Source: Prorocentrum cordatum
Taxonomy: Eukaryota > Sar > Dinophyceae > Prorocentrales > Prorocentraceae
Assembly (NCBI GenBank): GCA_963575745.1
Contig: CAUYUJ010020726.1
Location: 1,202,469 to 1,266,468 of the forward strand
Length of the DNA: 64,000 nt
Reading direction: 5' to 3'
Shown here: positions 44,801 to 54,059 of the stretch, one piece after another
Position numbering within the stretch: the stretch's first letter is position 1
Layout of the letters: each line of letters opens with the position of its first letter
Notes under the pieces: model-generated
Seen by the model: only the letters and a program-made list of their open reading frames with translations
What the model was told of the DNA's origin: nothing
Databases searched by the model: none
Translations under genes and position numbers: made by a program

Positions 44801-47327
44801 AGTGGCGGGGTGGGCGCTTACTGACGAGCTTCACACCGCCGTTACCCAGCTCACCTTGGCGGAACGGCCCTTACGCGTGGTCGACTCCTTCAAGCTCGTC
44901 GGAAGTTACATCAACGCCGAGGCAGCGCCGGCTCCAGCCGCGCTCAACCTCACGGCCACCGCTGACGCCCGTGTTCGCAGGGCGACTAGTCGCCTGCCGC
45001 GTATTGGCAAGCTCCCATCTCCGATGCGTATTAAGGCGCGGCACGCCCGCTCCCTTGCTGCCAGCGTCTGTACCACGGGCACTGACATCCAAGCCCCATC
45101 AGGCCCCGTCAAAACTGCCTACAACCATGCCCTTAAGGCGGCTATCCGCCCCAAGGGAAACAGGTGGGTCGAGTTTTGGACTCTCATGGCCGTGTGCGTC
45201 CCAGGGCACGCCCTGGAGATTGACGCCATTATGCAGCGTGAAGTCTTCCTGTGCCTGCGGCGACAGGTCAACCGCGACGCCACTCTCTGCGGCCTCGTCA
45301 GGGATCTCCCACACCATGTCCAGACCCTTTTTGGCGGAGGACCTGTTGGACGACTTGTTCAGACGCTTCAGCAGCTCCGTTGGACTTGGCCCACATTTGG
45401 CACCATGTACGACGACTGGGGCTGTCAGATCAGTTGGCTGAACCTTCCCCAAAACGCCTTCCTTCACATGCTGCGCGCCTCGCAACGCAGAGCCTTTCTG
45501 AGAAAAATCAAGCCACGGCGTCATGACCTTGGACACCTAGCTTCGGTCAGACAGGGCCTCGACCTTTTCGCCAGCACGTGGCTCGCCCGCACCAAAGGAG
45601 CTGCCAAATGCAACGCATGGCAGCTGGCGCTCCTCTTAAACTACCTGTCGGGCGGGGACCACACCCAACAGCGACGTTCTCGATCAAATACGTCCGCTGA
45701 TCCCAGCCCTATTTGCCGTTACTGTGATGAGGAAGAGGAAACTCAGGAGCACACTGTGCGTGACTGCAAGTGCTGGGCCCGTGAAAGAGTCCCTCTCACC
45801 ACCCTCATCAGTGACGAGCAGTGGGCCCGTCTTCCTCCGCACACAAGACATTGCGGGCTCTTCGATGAGGACCCAGCCCTCCTCGATCTGCAAGCCGACC
45901 TCGCGAGGGACCCGCTACCTCAACCCATGCCGCGGCCCCCGCCTGAGGGAGATCCTGCGGCTTCAGCCCAGGACTCCTACACCACTTACCTTGACCACGA
46001 CACTGGTTGGACATGGGTCTACGCTGCCACGGACGGTGCATGCACCAACCAAGCCATCCCTTTGCTTGCAAGAGCGGGCTACGGCGTCTACTACGGCATC
46101 GACCACCGCATGAACTACAGTTCGCGCGTTCACGGCATCACGCAGAACGCACAGCTTGCGGAGACCCTCGCCATTGTCCACCTCACGGCATGTGCTGAAC
46201 GGCCCGTACACGTCTTCGTGGACAACCAGGCGGTGGTCGACGGCTTCCAAAGGATCATCGACGGACACTCACCTCCGCAGGGCACGCACGTGGAGTTCTG
46301 GGAAAAGGTCCACCGATGTGTCATGGCCAAGCCAAACATGTTCCGCGTAGAGAAAGTCGCTAGCCACCAGGGCGACACGGGCATCGACCTCGGGCTCATC
46401 GGGCCCATCGCGGAGGAGTTCAATCGTCAGGCTGACGCCCTCGCCACAGCGGCGGCACGTACTCATAACCTTCCAGACGACATTGTTGAAGCTGCCAAAG
46501 CACGACACCGCCAAGCGACCGTGCTCCATGGAGTCGCCGTTGCCATCTACGAGCGGAGACATCGTACACTTCCTCTCCCACACCGCAGGGCTGGGTTCAC
46601 AGCTGCAGAACTAAACAAAATGGAACCAAATCCCCTGCTGTCTGACCAGGCTCCACCCGCGGCTGGACCAGACATCCCACAAAACCCCGACGAGCTCTGG
46701 GCCGAGGCCCAACGGGTGTTATTCGACGAACAGGAGGACGACCCGTTCGGCTTTGGTGGAGTTTTGGACTTCCTGGGCGACGAGTCAGCCAGCGCCAACC
46801 CTGCCCCGGCGGGCACCCGCACGGCGCCCCCGACTCCGCCATTGAGTGCGTCAGCCCACCCACATGACAACGCCGTTCCTTTTCAAGACGCTGATGAGCA
46901 GGACGATGACCTTTTCAGCCTCGGTGGGGGATCGGACGCTTTGGACGACGGACCAGCCAACGAAAACCCCGCCCCGTCGGGAAACCTCGCAAACCCTACT
47001 GCGACGCCGTCCCCAAGAGCGTTAACGCCCACATCGACGATATCGGTCACCGCCAAGACGCCGACCACGACCCGAGTGCCCCCCGAGGATTGGGTGGCAT
47101 TGAGGACGCACCGCCGACACCACACGCTGCCGACCATGCCGCCCCACCGAGTCACCAACCCTCTACGCGACCGACCTCAGCGGCCTTGCACGGCATCACG
47201 ACTGGTCCCACCGCGCATACCACTCCGCCTCCCCATCGTCAGCGACCCGCGGGGGCGGCTTCAGCCCCCCCGCAGGGTACTAAACCAGACAGGCCTCGTG
47301 CCCCACCCACGCTTCCTCCGTTGCTGA
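41895..47327 (+). CDS. Retroelement ORF2: endonuclease - reverse transcriptase - CCHC - RNase H
   Basis: 1810 aa from ATG 41895 (the frame opens earlier, at a GTG). Endonuclease/exonuclease/phosphatase fold at about residues 56-332, with LNITSL, QETR, MDANTN, SRIDYIIAN and KSHVGL in order. Reverse transcriptase: motif A LDRQKCFDYL (44412-44443), motif B HLQGSSWS (about 44594), catalytic FVDD (44691-44702). A zinc knuckle CX2CX8HX4C lies at 45714-45767 (CRYCDE...HTVRDC). RNase H at about 46003-46460 with TDGA, QNAQLAE, FVDNQAVVDG and RQADALA, so the D-E-D-D residues are all present. Enzymes of this family nick target DNA and copy element RNA there. The C-terminal tail is acidic and low-complexity. 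The reading is intact, so activity is possible if the other ORFs are supplied. Confidence 0.85.
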   Translation: MDGLTAASAPIKLAHSNAMSSYCGQASYWGEGQADLHRAGRANPSSTDGDGPGRSIHLVSLNITSLSANWPTITALGVDHNAAVIALQETRHAKPTRQAIATSAANPLHGGYHASLGPDLDLARAQRRAAHGGTDHTVVGNTGASGGVAILSKDAIVDSTVDDNAPCIAALKAKKRWHEVFLPLCTQHRRRRRRNNHGPAGIYIASLYGIAGGDSTALFRLADCAAARVGSAPYFICMDANTNIDDNPHLLHMLQHGWSNVAEGTPDHTMHTYGNIPDWDRVTKCPRTSRIDYIIANQAARSLVTDFCYLRDLPAKSHVGLQVTLDLSRLDHTARRLLAPTPYPPDDGVHEGHELQALGTLIAGRYQDRMEQADARDDVERMFTLANEASHEYHLTRLRDLPPPPPHQPKKKPPTMHGLTPTFEDRPVVPRAFPTYGASTIHMNRLRKLHRQLCELRFIGQHHHLDCRAIPPYLAQRIDCTWAAARLLCHKLRPTVLLEFPEAWAPDEPVPHGEHLDVLIQHLDLELARRANRAKAERIRIWAEGVREPSGRKAAIYARAADSSPTAYLRTPTTPDDTQFHCDTNAFKPDEACTDDSDADTEAGGFSPGDGSSPDTDSDEDHTREPPPAQVPDILPANAIVANIKDMLKLMVDTWEPILGRYRARAGHDAEAMPTWADFYDEYRQELPTPSPATPFHLTDDQLIHFIRTRSPRRAGGLDGWTTKEAKELPDDILRLFASVLRAMQRTGTIPEPLLHVPNPCLRKGRGELPTDQRLLSVLSVWMYAWEAPAYRSLTDWRKGWTHATSFGAVPKATIGDVSTSLALRIEHARALLLPLAGAALDRQKCFDYLITDICLNLALHAGCPQDIVTVRRNFYRRHKRYIRMNGAYSKELARTNGHLQGSSWSLDDIKLLMCVWTKRQHRYVPRSLSTTFVDDSNSTTHAAPELQKSLDETAKFDRFSGQRIHPGKVAGWALTDELHTAVTQLTLAERPLRVVDSFKLVGSYINAEAAPAPAALNLTATADARVRRATSRLPRIGKLPSPMRIKARHARSLAASVCTTGTDIQAPSGPVKTAYNHALKAAIRPKGNRWVEFWTLMAVCVPGHALEIDAIMQREVFLCLRRQVNRDATLCGLVRDLPHHVQTLFGGGPVGRLVQTLQQLRWTWPTFGTMYDDWGCQISWLNLPQNAFLHMLRASQRRAFLRKIKPRRHDLGHLASVRQGLDLFASTWLARTKGAAKCNAWQLALLLNYLSGGDHTQQRRSRSNTSADPSPICRYCDEEEETQEHTVRDCKCWARERVPLTTLISDEQWARLPPHTRHCGLFDEDPALLDLQADLARDPLPQPMPRPPPEGDPAASAQDSYTTYLDHDTGWTWVYAATDGACTNQAIPLLARAGYGVYYGIDHRMNYSSRVHGITQNAQLAETLAIVHLTACAERPVHVFVDNQAVVDGFQRIIDGHSPPQGTHVEFWEKVHRCVMAKPNMFRVEKVASHQGDTGIDLGLIGPIAEEFNRQADALATAAARTHNLPDDIVEAAKARHRQATVLHGVAVAIYERRHRTLPLPHRRAGFTAAELNKMEPNPLLSDQAPPAAGPDIPQNPDELWAEAQRVLFDEQEDDPFGFGGVLDFLGDESASANPAPAGTRTAPPTPPLSASAHPHDNAVPFQDADEQDDDLFSLGGGSDALDDGPANENPAPSGNLANPTATPSPRALTPTSTISVTAKTPTTTRVPPEDWVALRTHRRHHTLPTMPPHRVTNPLRDRPQRPCTASRLVPPRIPLRLPIVSDPRGRLQPPRRVLNQTGLVPHPRFLRC

Positions 47328-47775
47328 GCGAGAGGAAGCGGCTCCCCTGACCTCTCGGGGCGCGGCCCTAGCGGCTCCAGCCCTGGGGTCGCGCCGGCCC
47401 CTCCAGTCACCTTTTAACGGTGACGGACGTCAGCGTTCAGGGTCCCGCACGCCGCTAGCCCACCTGGACAGGCGTACCGAGGACCTCGCCTCTGTCTCGA
47501 GATCCTCGGCGGATGTCACTGAGCAGCCACCTCTCACCGACCGTGAAACCGAGCTGTCACTGGCTATGGCTGCCCTTCAGCAGAGGTGCTTAGCTCTCGC
47601 CGCGGACCTCGCCGCTGCCCAAGCTCGTCAAGGTCCTCTACTCCAGCGCCTCCACAGCGCTGGGCGAGCCTTCGCCGAGCTGCTCACGACCTCGCCCGAT
47701 GGTGTCGTGCCGTCACTCAACATCCAAGCTATGTTGTCATCGTTCCGCGGCGCTCCACCTGGTGCCCCGCGCTAA
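47284..47775 (+). other. Frame-displaced C-terminal piece of the retroelement
   Basis: Downstream of the ORF2 stop, the frame opening at 47284 is protein-like to a TAA at 47773: EEAAPLTSRGAALAAPALGS, then RRTEDLASVSRSSADVTEQP and a Leu/Ala/Gln helix (AMAALQQRCLALAADLAAAQ). It is probably the original end of ORF2 or a small extra ORF, cut off by indels. It contains hairpin 13. Confidence 0.4.
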
Positions 47776-48146
47776 TCTCCTCCTTTCTGCCTGCCCGTGT
47801 GTACGTGTGGCTCCGCGTCCACGGTGTCAGGGCGTGGGGGCGGGGGGTGCCCCGTCACTGCGCGCCGCTTAGCGGCCATGCGCCCAACTGGCGGTCCGCC
47901 TAGCCGCCTAGCCACGTGCCAGCACGTCGCCTTTCTTGTTGGGGCCTTTTACCTCACGCGGTCTGTCAGGTGAGATCTTCATCGTCTGTCCGCCGTCTGT
48001 AGCGTCAGTCGCACTGCGCCGGGGGAGGGGGTTTTGTTGCCCGCCCTCGTATCTTAAGGCTGCACCGCCGCAAATAGTGCTTGCGAGTTGTCGCACCGCA
48101 GTGCGCCTCGCGGACGGACCCTGGTCCGCCTACTTGTCCGATCTCT

Positions 48147-48215
<69 letters not shown>

Positions 48216-48399
48216 GCGCCCCTCGCCCCCTCATCCCTGATCCCTGCCCCATCGCCCCTCCCCCCCCCCCGTCGCCCCCCCGCCCACCCCGCCCCCCGCC
48301 CCGCCCACCCTCTGCTTCGCCTCGCAACCCGCGGGGGGCGGGGCGGCAAGGCGGGGGGCGGACGGGGGCGGAGGGTTCCCGGGGCCCCGGGGCCCGCCT
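47776..48399. other. Retroelement 3' region, (CT)n and C-rich spacer
   Basis: 47776-48130 is non-coding GC-rich DNA probably belonging to the element's 3' end. 48136-48212 is (CT)n. 48213-48399 is C- then G-rich. Confidence 0.5.
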
Positions 48400-48545
48400 T
48401 GGAACACTTGCCGCGCCGATATCTTCCAACAAGACGGCGCCGAGGTCGCAGGCAGCCACGTTGCTCAAGTTGCGGCGCAGCGCCGCAGAAAAACGCCCCT
48501 CTGCTGACAACTGCGAGCCCCTCTTCGACCTGTGGAGCCTCGAGA
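48400..48545 (-). CDS. Candidate exon in microsatellite context
   Basis: Minus-strand frame reading LSAEGRFSAALRRNLSNVAA then DLGAVLLEDIGAASVPR. It is bounded by purine/pyrimidine tracts; a CCAAG|GCGGGC donor would be of GC type. Two alternative frames are also open, so confidence is low. Confidence 0.35.
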
Positions 48546-49590
48546 GGGGTAGGGATCAGGAGCGGGCCAGGGGGCCGAGAGCGGGGGGCCCACGGGGCCC
48601 GACGGGTCAGGAGGGGGGGGAGGGGGGGGGGGGAGAGGAGGGGGAGAGGGCTCAACGACTGATGGGGGGGAAGGGAGGTTGGAATGGGGGGGCAGGGGCA
48701 GGGCAGGGGGGGGGGAAGCAGCTCAGCATGGCGTCCGCCAGAGGGCATGGAGGGGAGGGGTTGGGCAGCGCAGGCCGAAAGGCAGGCGCGAGTCCTGACA
48801 GGGTCGTCGGGGTCGGCGTCGGCGTCGGCGTCGGCGGCCAGCCCCCCCCCTGTGCGGGGGCAGCGGGCGGAGCCCCCCCCCCCGCCCTCCTTCGAGGACC
48901 GCGGGCGCTCTGCCTGCCCGCCGCCGCAGGTTCGGATCGGCGGACCTCGACCTCGAATGACCTCGAGCCCTCGACGGGCCCTCGACCGACCCTCCATCCT
49001 CCTCTTCCCCCCACCTCCACCTCCCTCTCCTGCTCTCCCCCCCCTCCCTCTCTCCCCCGACGATGCGATGGGGGGGCCCCTATGCTCCAGCTAAACGCAT
49101 AAACCCTTCGAGTGCCCTGGGCCCAGCCCCCCTCCCCCTCCCTCCTCCTCCTTTTCCCTCCCCCCCCCCCCTCCTTCCCCCCCCCCCCCCCCCCCCCCCC
49201 TCATCCCTTCATCCCTCTCCCTGAGACGAAGGCTGTCTTGGGGTCCTTTGCTTGAATGTGGGCCTGCTGGGGGCGGTGTAGGTGGGGATAGTCTGAAGCG
49301 CGTCTGCGCCGCGCTGCGCATCCCATCTCAGCTGGGGGCGGTGCTGCTGCGGGTCTGAACAGCCGCTGAGCGGCGTTCCTGTAGAGGCGCCTGCCGCGGC
49401 CGCGGAGGTCCCACCGTTTTCTGCGATCGCTGGGCGCCCCAATCTACTGCTAAACTGCGCGGTATCGTTGCCCCCGAGGCGCTCGTTGCTCGGGGGAGCG
49501 ACCGACGCCGTCGGCGTCGGGGCGTCGGGAAGTCGATGCGGCTGATTGTGATGAGGATGCGAGGATGATGCTGTTGTGTGAGGCGCATCC
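48546..49590. other. No firm gene; G-rich and C-homopolymer tracts
   Basis: 48600-48720 is G-rich. 48800-48830 has GTCGGC repeats. 48840-49080 is C-rich. 49110-49200 is pyrimidine-rich, ending in a C run of about 25. 49220-49590 is ordinary DNA, open on the minus strand, possibly continuing the next exon. Confidence 0.5.
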
Positions 49591-49607
49591 GAGTGCCCGG
49601 GCTTTGA

Positions 49608-49845
49608 TCAGCATGGGTGGCTTTTCGTGCAATTCGTGGCCGGATGCGCTCGCGGGTGGCTATTCGAGTTATGCGCGGCTGCCCATGCTCCTGGCAGGAG
49701 CTGCGAGTTGCCCCACGATTTGTTGGATAAGCACTTGCAGTCTAGCATGTCGGCTGCGTGCCGGCATAGCCAGCTGTCAATGTTTGCCACTTGGCAAGCC
49801 TCTTCTGTTTGGCCAGTGTGCCACGCGACCCACGCCGCGTCATCG
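49608..49845 (-). CDS. Candidate exon, Cys/His/Trp-containing
   Basis: Minus-strand frame DDAAWVAWHTGQTEEACQVA, then NIDSWLCRHAADMLDCKCLS, NKSWGNSQLLPGAWAAAHNS, ending CTKSHPC and a stop at 49608. Codon choice is more gene-like than that of the overlapping plus-strand frame (49565-50020), which is the alternative. No domain is recognised. Confidence 0.4.
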
Positions 49846-50925
49846 GGCCCCCCCCTCCACCGCCTCTTCCTCCCCCTCCCCCTCCTCCTTCTCCTCCTTC
49901 TCCCCTTCTCCTCCTCCTCACTCCTCCTCATCTCCTCATCCTCATCCCTTGCCCACCATTCTCTCATCCCCTCATCCCCCCCCCCCCCCCCCCCCCCCCC
50001 GAGGAGGGGGAGGGGCATGACGAGGAGGAAGAGAGGAGGAAGTAGAGGAGATGGAGGAGGAGAAGGAGGATGGGGGGGGAGGAGGAGGGGGAATAGGAGG
50101 GGGGGAGTTGGGGGAGGGGGAGGAGGAGGAAGAGAAAAAAACAAAAAAAAATAAGAGGAGGAATAGGGGGAGGAGGAGGGGGAAGAGGAGGAGGAGGAGG
50201 ATGGGGAGGAGGGGGAGAGGGGAGGAGGTAGGAGGAGGAGGAGAAGGAGTGAGGAGGGGGAGGAGAAAGAAGAGGAGAAAGAGGAGGAGGAGGGGGAGGG
50301 GGGGAGGGGGAAGAGGAGGAGGAAGGAACGGAGGGGGAGACGAGGAAGGAGGAGGGGAAGGGAGGAGGAGGAGGGCCGGCTGAGGAGGAGGAAAAGGACG
50401 AGGAGGGGGAGGAGGATGGGCGGGAGGAGAGGACGAGAGGAGGAGGAAGATGAGGAGGAGAGGAGGAGGAGGAGGAGAGGGCAAGAAGGTCAGGAGGAGG
50501 ACGAGGTGGAGGGAAGAGGAGGAAGAAGAGGAGGAGGAGGCGAAAGAAGAGGGAGCACACTCCTACTCCTCCTCCTCCTCCTCCTCCTCAATCTCCTCCT
50601 CCTCCTCCTCCTCAGGCTCCTCCTCCCCTCCTCCCCCTTTTCCTCATCCTCTCCTCCTCCTCCACCTCCTGCTCCTCCCCCTCCCCTCATTCTCTCATCC
50701 CCATCGACGCCCTCATTCTCTCATCCTCATTCTCATCAGCTCCTCCTCCCCCGGTCCGCCTCATCCCCCCGTCCTCTTCGGATTCCTCTTCCCCCTCCTC
50801 TCCCCCCCTCGGCTGCTCGTCCTGCTGCTGCTGCTGCTGCTCCTCCTCCTCCTCCCCCTCCTCCTGCCCCTCCTCGTCCGGGCCTGCTTGGCGGCCAGCG
50901 CGCCCTTCCGCCTGGTCCTCCTCAC
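49846..50925. repeat. CCT/GGA microsatellite block
   Basis: 49846-49978 is pyrimidine-rich, ending in a C run of about 20. 50000-50560 is GGA-rich. 50560-50900 is CTC/CCT-rich. The strand asymmetry flips near 50000 and 50560. Frames are homopolymeric. Confidence 0.9.
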
Positions 50926-51035
50926 GGCAGCCTGGTAGGCCACGATCGTGCTCTCTTTTGCGGCGAGCTCGCGGTCCCTGTCCATGATCACCTCGCGGCG
51001 CAGACGTAGCGTCGCGCCCCGGTCGAACGCGCCAA
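50926..51035 (-). CDS. Candidate exon, helical/charged
   Basis: Minus strand: acceptor GGGAAG|TTGGCG (51035), donor GCTGCC|GTGAGG (50926), 110 nt. Reads GAFDRGATLRLRREVIMDRD then RELAAKESTIVAYQAA, a likely charged helix or coiled coil. The borders coincide with the repeat boundaries on both sides. Confidence 0.45.
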
Positions 51036-51297
51036 CTTCCCTCCCCCTCCCCCATCCCCCTCCCTGGACTCCTCCCCCCTCCTCCTCCTTCTCCTTCTCC
51101 TCCATTCCTCCTCCCCCTCCCCCTCCTCCTCGTCCCTCGTCCTCCTCGCCCTGATTCCTCCCCCCCCCCCCCTCTCCCTTTTATCCTCTCCCTCCCCACT
51201 CCTCCCCCACCCGCCCCCCCTCACCCCCCCCCCCCCCCCCCTCTCCCCCCCCCCCCCCCCCCCCTTCCTCCTCTGATGCGTTTTAACGTTTTGACTA
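51036..51297. repeat. C-rich pyrimidine tract
   Basis: CCTCC and long C homopolymers (51217-51264), then TGCGTTTTAACGTTTTGACTAG. Confidence 0.85.
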
Positions 51298-51400
51298 GGA
51301 TTTCGAAGCGGACCCAGCCGTGGAGGCGCGGCGACGCGGGAAGGGCCAGAAATCACACAACCGCGCAACCTCGAACTCTCTAACCTCGTTCCTCGAGGGC
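51298..51400 (+). repeat. Exon-like block shared with 3262-3345
   Basis: After ACTAG the plus strand reads DFEADPAVEARRRGKGQKSH. It matches 3262-3300 at the DNA level (GACCCAGCCGTGG) and reading. It could be a small plus-strand exon or part of a dispersed repeat. Confidence 0.45.
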
Positions 51401-52256
<856 letters not shown>

Positions 52257-52313
52257 TGGCACCATCACCTCACCTCATCACCTCATCGCCTCATCACCTC
52301 ATCACCTCATCAC

Positions 52314-52929
52314 CTTTAGCCGGTGGGCGGGCTGGCGGGGCCGTCCTGAGGCCGGTCCGGGGGCCCGTCGTCGCCGACGAAGCAGACGATCGGGAAGATC
52401 TCGCCGTCAACTGCGCCAACTGCTCCGATGGGTCGGATGGGGGGGGCAGCGCGGGCAGCGCCAGCGGCACCAGCGCTGACGACGCTGATGGGTCTGGCTC
52501 ATCCGGGTGGGGCATTGGCACTGGCATATCTGGCATAGGGCCCATTCGAGCAATCAATGACGACCAATCATCTGATGGAATTCGCACACCCCCAGACTCC
52601 AGCGCGATAGCCAGAGCAATAACTGGTACGAACATACCGCCACCAACAATGTCAACTCTTTGCTGGGCAGCTGGCGACCGACTTCTGGCTGCCCTGGAAC
52701 TGCAGCCGCACACAGTCTCAACAATAGCTGGTAGGCAGGTGACTGGGAGGGACAGGTCTGTCTCGCACCACACAGCGTGCCGCCTCAGAGCGGCCTCTAC
52801 TTGGCCCAACACCAAGGGGCGGCAGCCCATGCGCCCATGCGGCGCCGGCTCGCGGGGCCTCTGGGCCCCGGGGGCTGCAGCAGAGCAGCGCCAGCGGCAA
52901 AGCGGAGGGACAGGGCGCCGCGGGCACTG
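52314..52929 (-). CDS. Candidate exon, start of a long minus-strand gene?
   Basis: Minus strand: acceptor GAGGTAG|CAGTGC (52929), donor CTAAAG|GTGATG (52314). The best frame includes MGCRPLVLGQVEAALRRHAV, WCETDLSLPVTCLPAIVETV, and MFVPVIALAIALESGGVRIP followed by DDWSSLIARM and a Pro/Met/Ser-rich tail. Several Cys residues are present, but no known pattern. With the exons at 50.9, 49.6 and 48.4 kb it could be the 5' part of gene C, split by the retroelement; that is inference. Confidence 0.45.
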
Positions 52930-53092
52930 CTACCTCATATCCTCTGGATCCTCTGGCCTCCTCCCCCCCTCCTCTTGCCCCAATTTCGCCACTCCTCCAC
53001 TCCTCTCGTTCCTTCCTCCTCCCCCGACTTGACTTACCAACTTACCACCCTCGCCACCCACGCCCCCTCCTCCCCCTCCCCCCTCGCGTGAG
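52930..53092. other. Pyrimidine-rich spacer
   Basis: CTCCTCC-rich sequence, no gene. Confidence 0.5.
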
Positions 53093-53180
53093 GAAGGCCG
53101 ACGGCGGATCGCGTCAGACTCGGCGTTGTCCTTTCGCATTCACTGCCTCCCGGGGCGACCTCCCTCCTCCCTCCCCCAAT
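53093..53180 (+). repeat. Dispersed repeat, partial copy 3
   Basis: GACGGCGGATC, GTCAGAC and CCCGGGGCGACCTC match 3008-3085 in the same orientation. It is followed, as there, by a pyrimidine tract and an ACG field. Confidence 0.65.
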
Positions 53181-53545
53181 CCACCTCCTCCTCCTCCCTC
53201 CTCCTCCTCCTCCTCCTCCCCCTCATCTCCTCCTCTGCGTTTTGGCGAGGGTCCAGCTGCGACGATGAGTGATAGAGGGGCCTCCTCCTGGAAACCCGGG
53301 AAAGGAGCAGGAGCGCAGGAGGGCGAGGGGGGCGCGGGGTTCGCCGCGGACCCGCGCCGCCACGTCAGGGGCGGACGACGACGCCGACGACGCCGCCGCC
53401 GCCGACGACGACGCCGACGACGTCGGCAACGACGACGACGACACGACGACGGCGACGGCGACAGCGACGCCGACGACGACGAAGGCGACGGCGGCGGCGA
53501 CTGCGGCGACGGCGACGACGACGTCGACGACGCCGACGCGCTGTT
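53181..53545. repeat. Pyrimidine tract, GC spacer, then (GAC)n field
   Basis: 53181-53235 is CTC-rich. 53236-53365 is ordinary GC-rich sequence. 53370-53545 is GACGAC/GCCGAC. The order mirrors 3.06-3.73 kb. Confidence 0.8.
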
Positions 53546-53554
53546 ATTTTCAAC

Positions 53555-53935
53555 CCTGGGCCCTGTTGTTGTCTTTGTTTTTTTGACCATGGGCGCAGTT
53601 GTATTCGACCCTGGACGTGGATAAGAGCTCGCGCGAAATTTGGGCGCTATCGTTCTCGACCCTGGGTGCTACTGTTTTCTAATATCGCGCGAAGTTTGGG
53701 CTCTACTGTTGTCGCCCCTGGGGAGTTATTATTTGATATCGCGCGGAATGTGGGCGCGTTGTTTTCGGCCCCTGGGCGCTGTTGTTTGATGTCGCTCGAA
53801 GTTTGGGCGTTGTTGATTTCGACCCTGGGCGCTTCTGCGTTTAACCCTGGGCTGTGTTTTTTGGTGTCGCTTGAAATTTGGGCGCCGTTGTTTTCAACCG
53901 CGGGCGCTGTCTCTTGGAGAGCGGGGCGAAAGCGA
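53555..53935 (+). repeat. 53-56 bp tandem repeat, five diverged units
   Basis: The marker TCGCGCGAA(A/G)TTTGGGC starts at 53629, 53685, 53739, 53792 and 53866 (last spacing 74), each followed by a T-rich run and GACCCTGGGCGC. Units are diverged. An open frame of 100 codons covers most of it, but the unit length is not a stable multiple of three. Confidence 0.85.
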
Positions 53936-53968
53936 GCGCCGTTATCGGGGGCGCCCTTGGAGCGATGA

Positions 53969-54059
53969 AAAGCTTACGGAGGGGGGGTGGTCTGAAGTGA
54001 TCCGCCGTCGCTTCAAATAATTAGCGCCGCACACAACAAGCAGCTTGAGCATTATCAAC
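53969..54059 (+). repeat. Dispersed repeat, copy 2 (inverted relative to 2966-3056)
   Basis: AGCTTACGGAGG, GGTCTGAAGTGATCCGCCG, TCGCTTCAAATAATTAGCGC: near-identical to the complement of the copy at 2966-3056. The two copies face each other across 51 kb. Confidence 0.8.

Larger units (their letters stand above)
33967..47395 (+). repeat. Family A hairpins: 13 bulged-C, UUCA-loop stem-loops across the retroelement
   Basis: Positions: 33967-33999, 35164-35188, 35340-35375, 36301-36344, 37428-37448, 38535-38566, 39604-39630, 40683-40705, 41906-41926 (weak), 43695-43727, 45953-45973, 47245-47278, 47359-47395. Each has a tetraloop TTCA (TCCA in two), a 3-bp apical stem (GGC/GCC, GCC/GGC or GTC/GGC), one unpaired C on the 5' side, then a lower stem of 3-13 bp whose sequence differs between copies but pairs. 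Examples of lower stems are CCCG/CGGG, GGCACA/TGTGCC, CCTG/CAGG and CGCGCC-type. They fall in all three codon phases (GGFSP, AASAP, RLQP readings), in ORF1, both middle parts, ORF2 and past its stop. Confidence 0.9.
32150..48130 (+). mobile_element. Very large non-LTR (LINE-like) retroelement, APE-type with RNase H
   Basis: One plus-strand unit of about 16 kb between CT tracts. It has a broken ORF1 (32293-34857), a middle frame (35029-41848, one frame change) and a 1810-aa enzymatic ORF (41895-47327). The enzymatic order is endonuclease, reverse transcriptase, CCHC knuckle, RNase H, so this is an APE-type LINE relative. No long terminal repeats or poly(A) tail are seen, and exact ends and target-site duplications could not be fixed. 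Thirteen bulged-C hairpins are spread from ORF1 to beyond the last stop. Active-site residues are intact, but ORF1 is damaged. Confidence 0.75.

Noticed and set aside
32150-48130. LTR retrotransposon or retrovirus-like identity for the 32-48 kb element
   Set aside because: No long terminal repeats, protease or integrase were seen; the AP-endonuclease domain and domain order place it with non-LTR elements.
49565-50020. Plus-strand ORF MMLLCEAHPSARALISMGGF...
   Set aside because: Overlaps a more gene-like minus-strand reading and runs into a pyrimidine microsatellite; kept only as the alternative to the 49608-49845 exon call.
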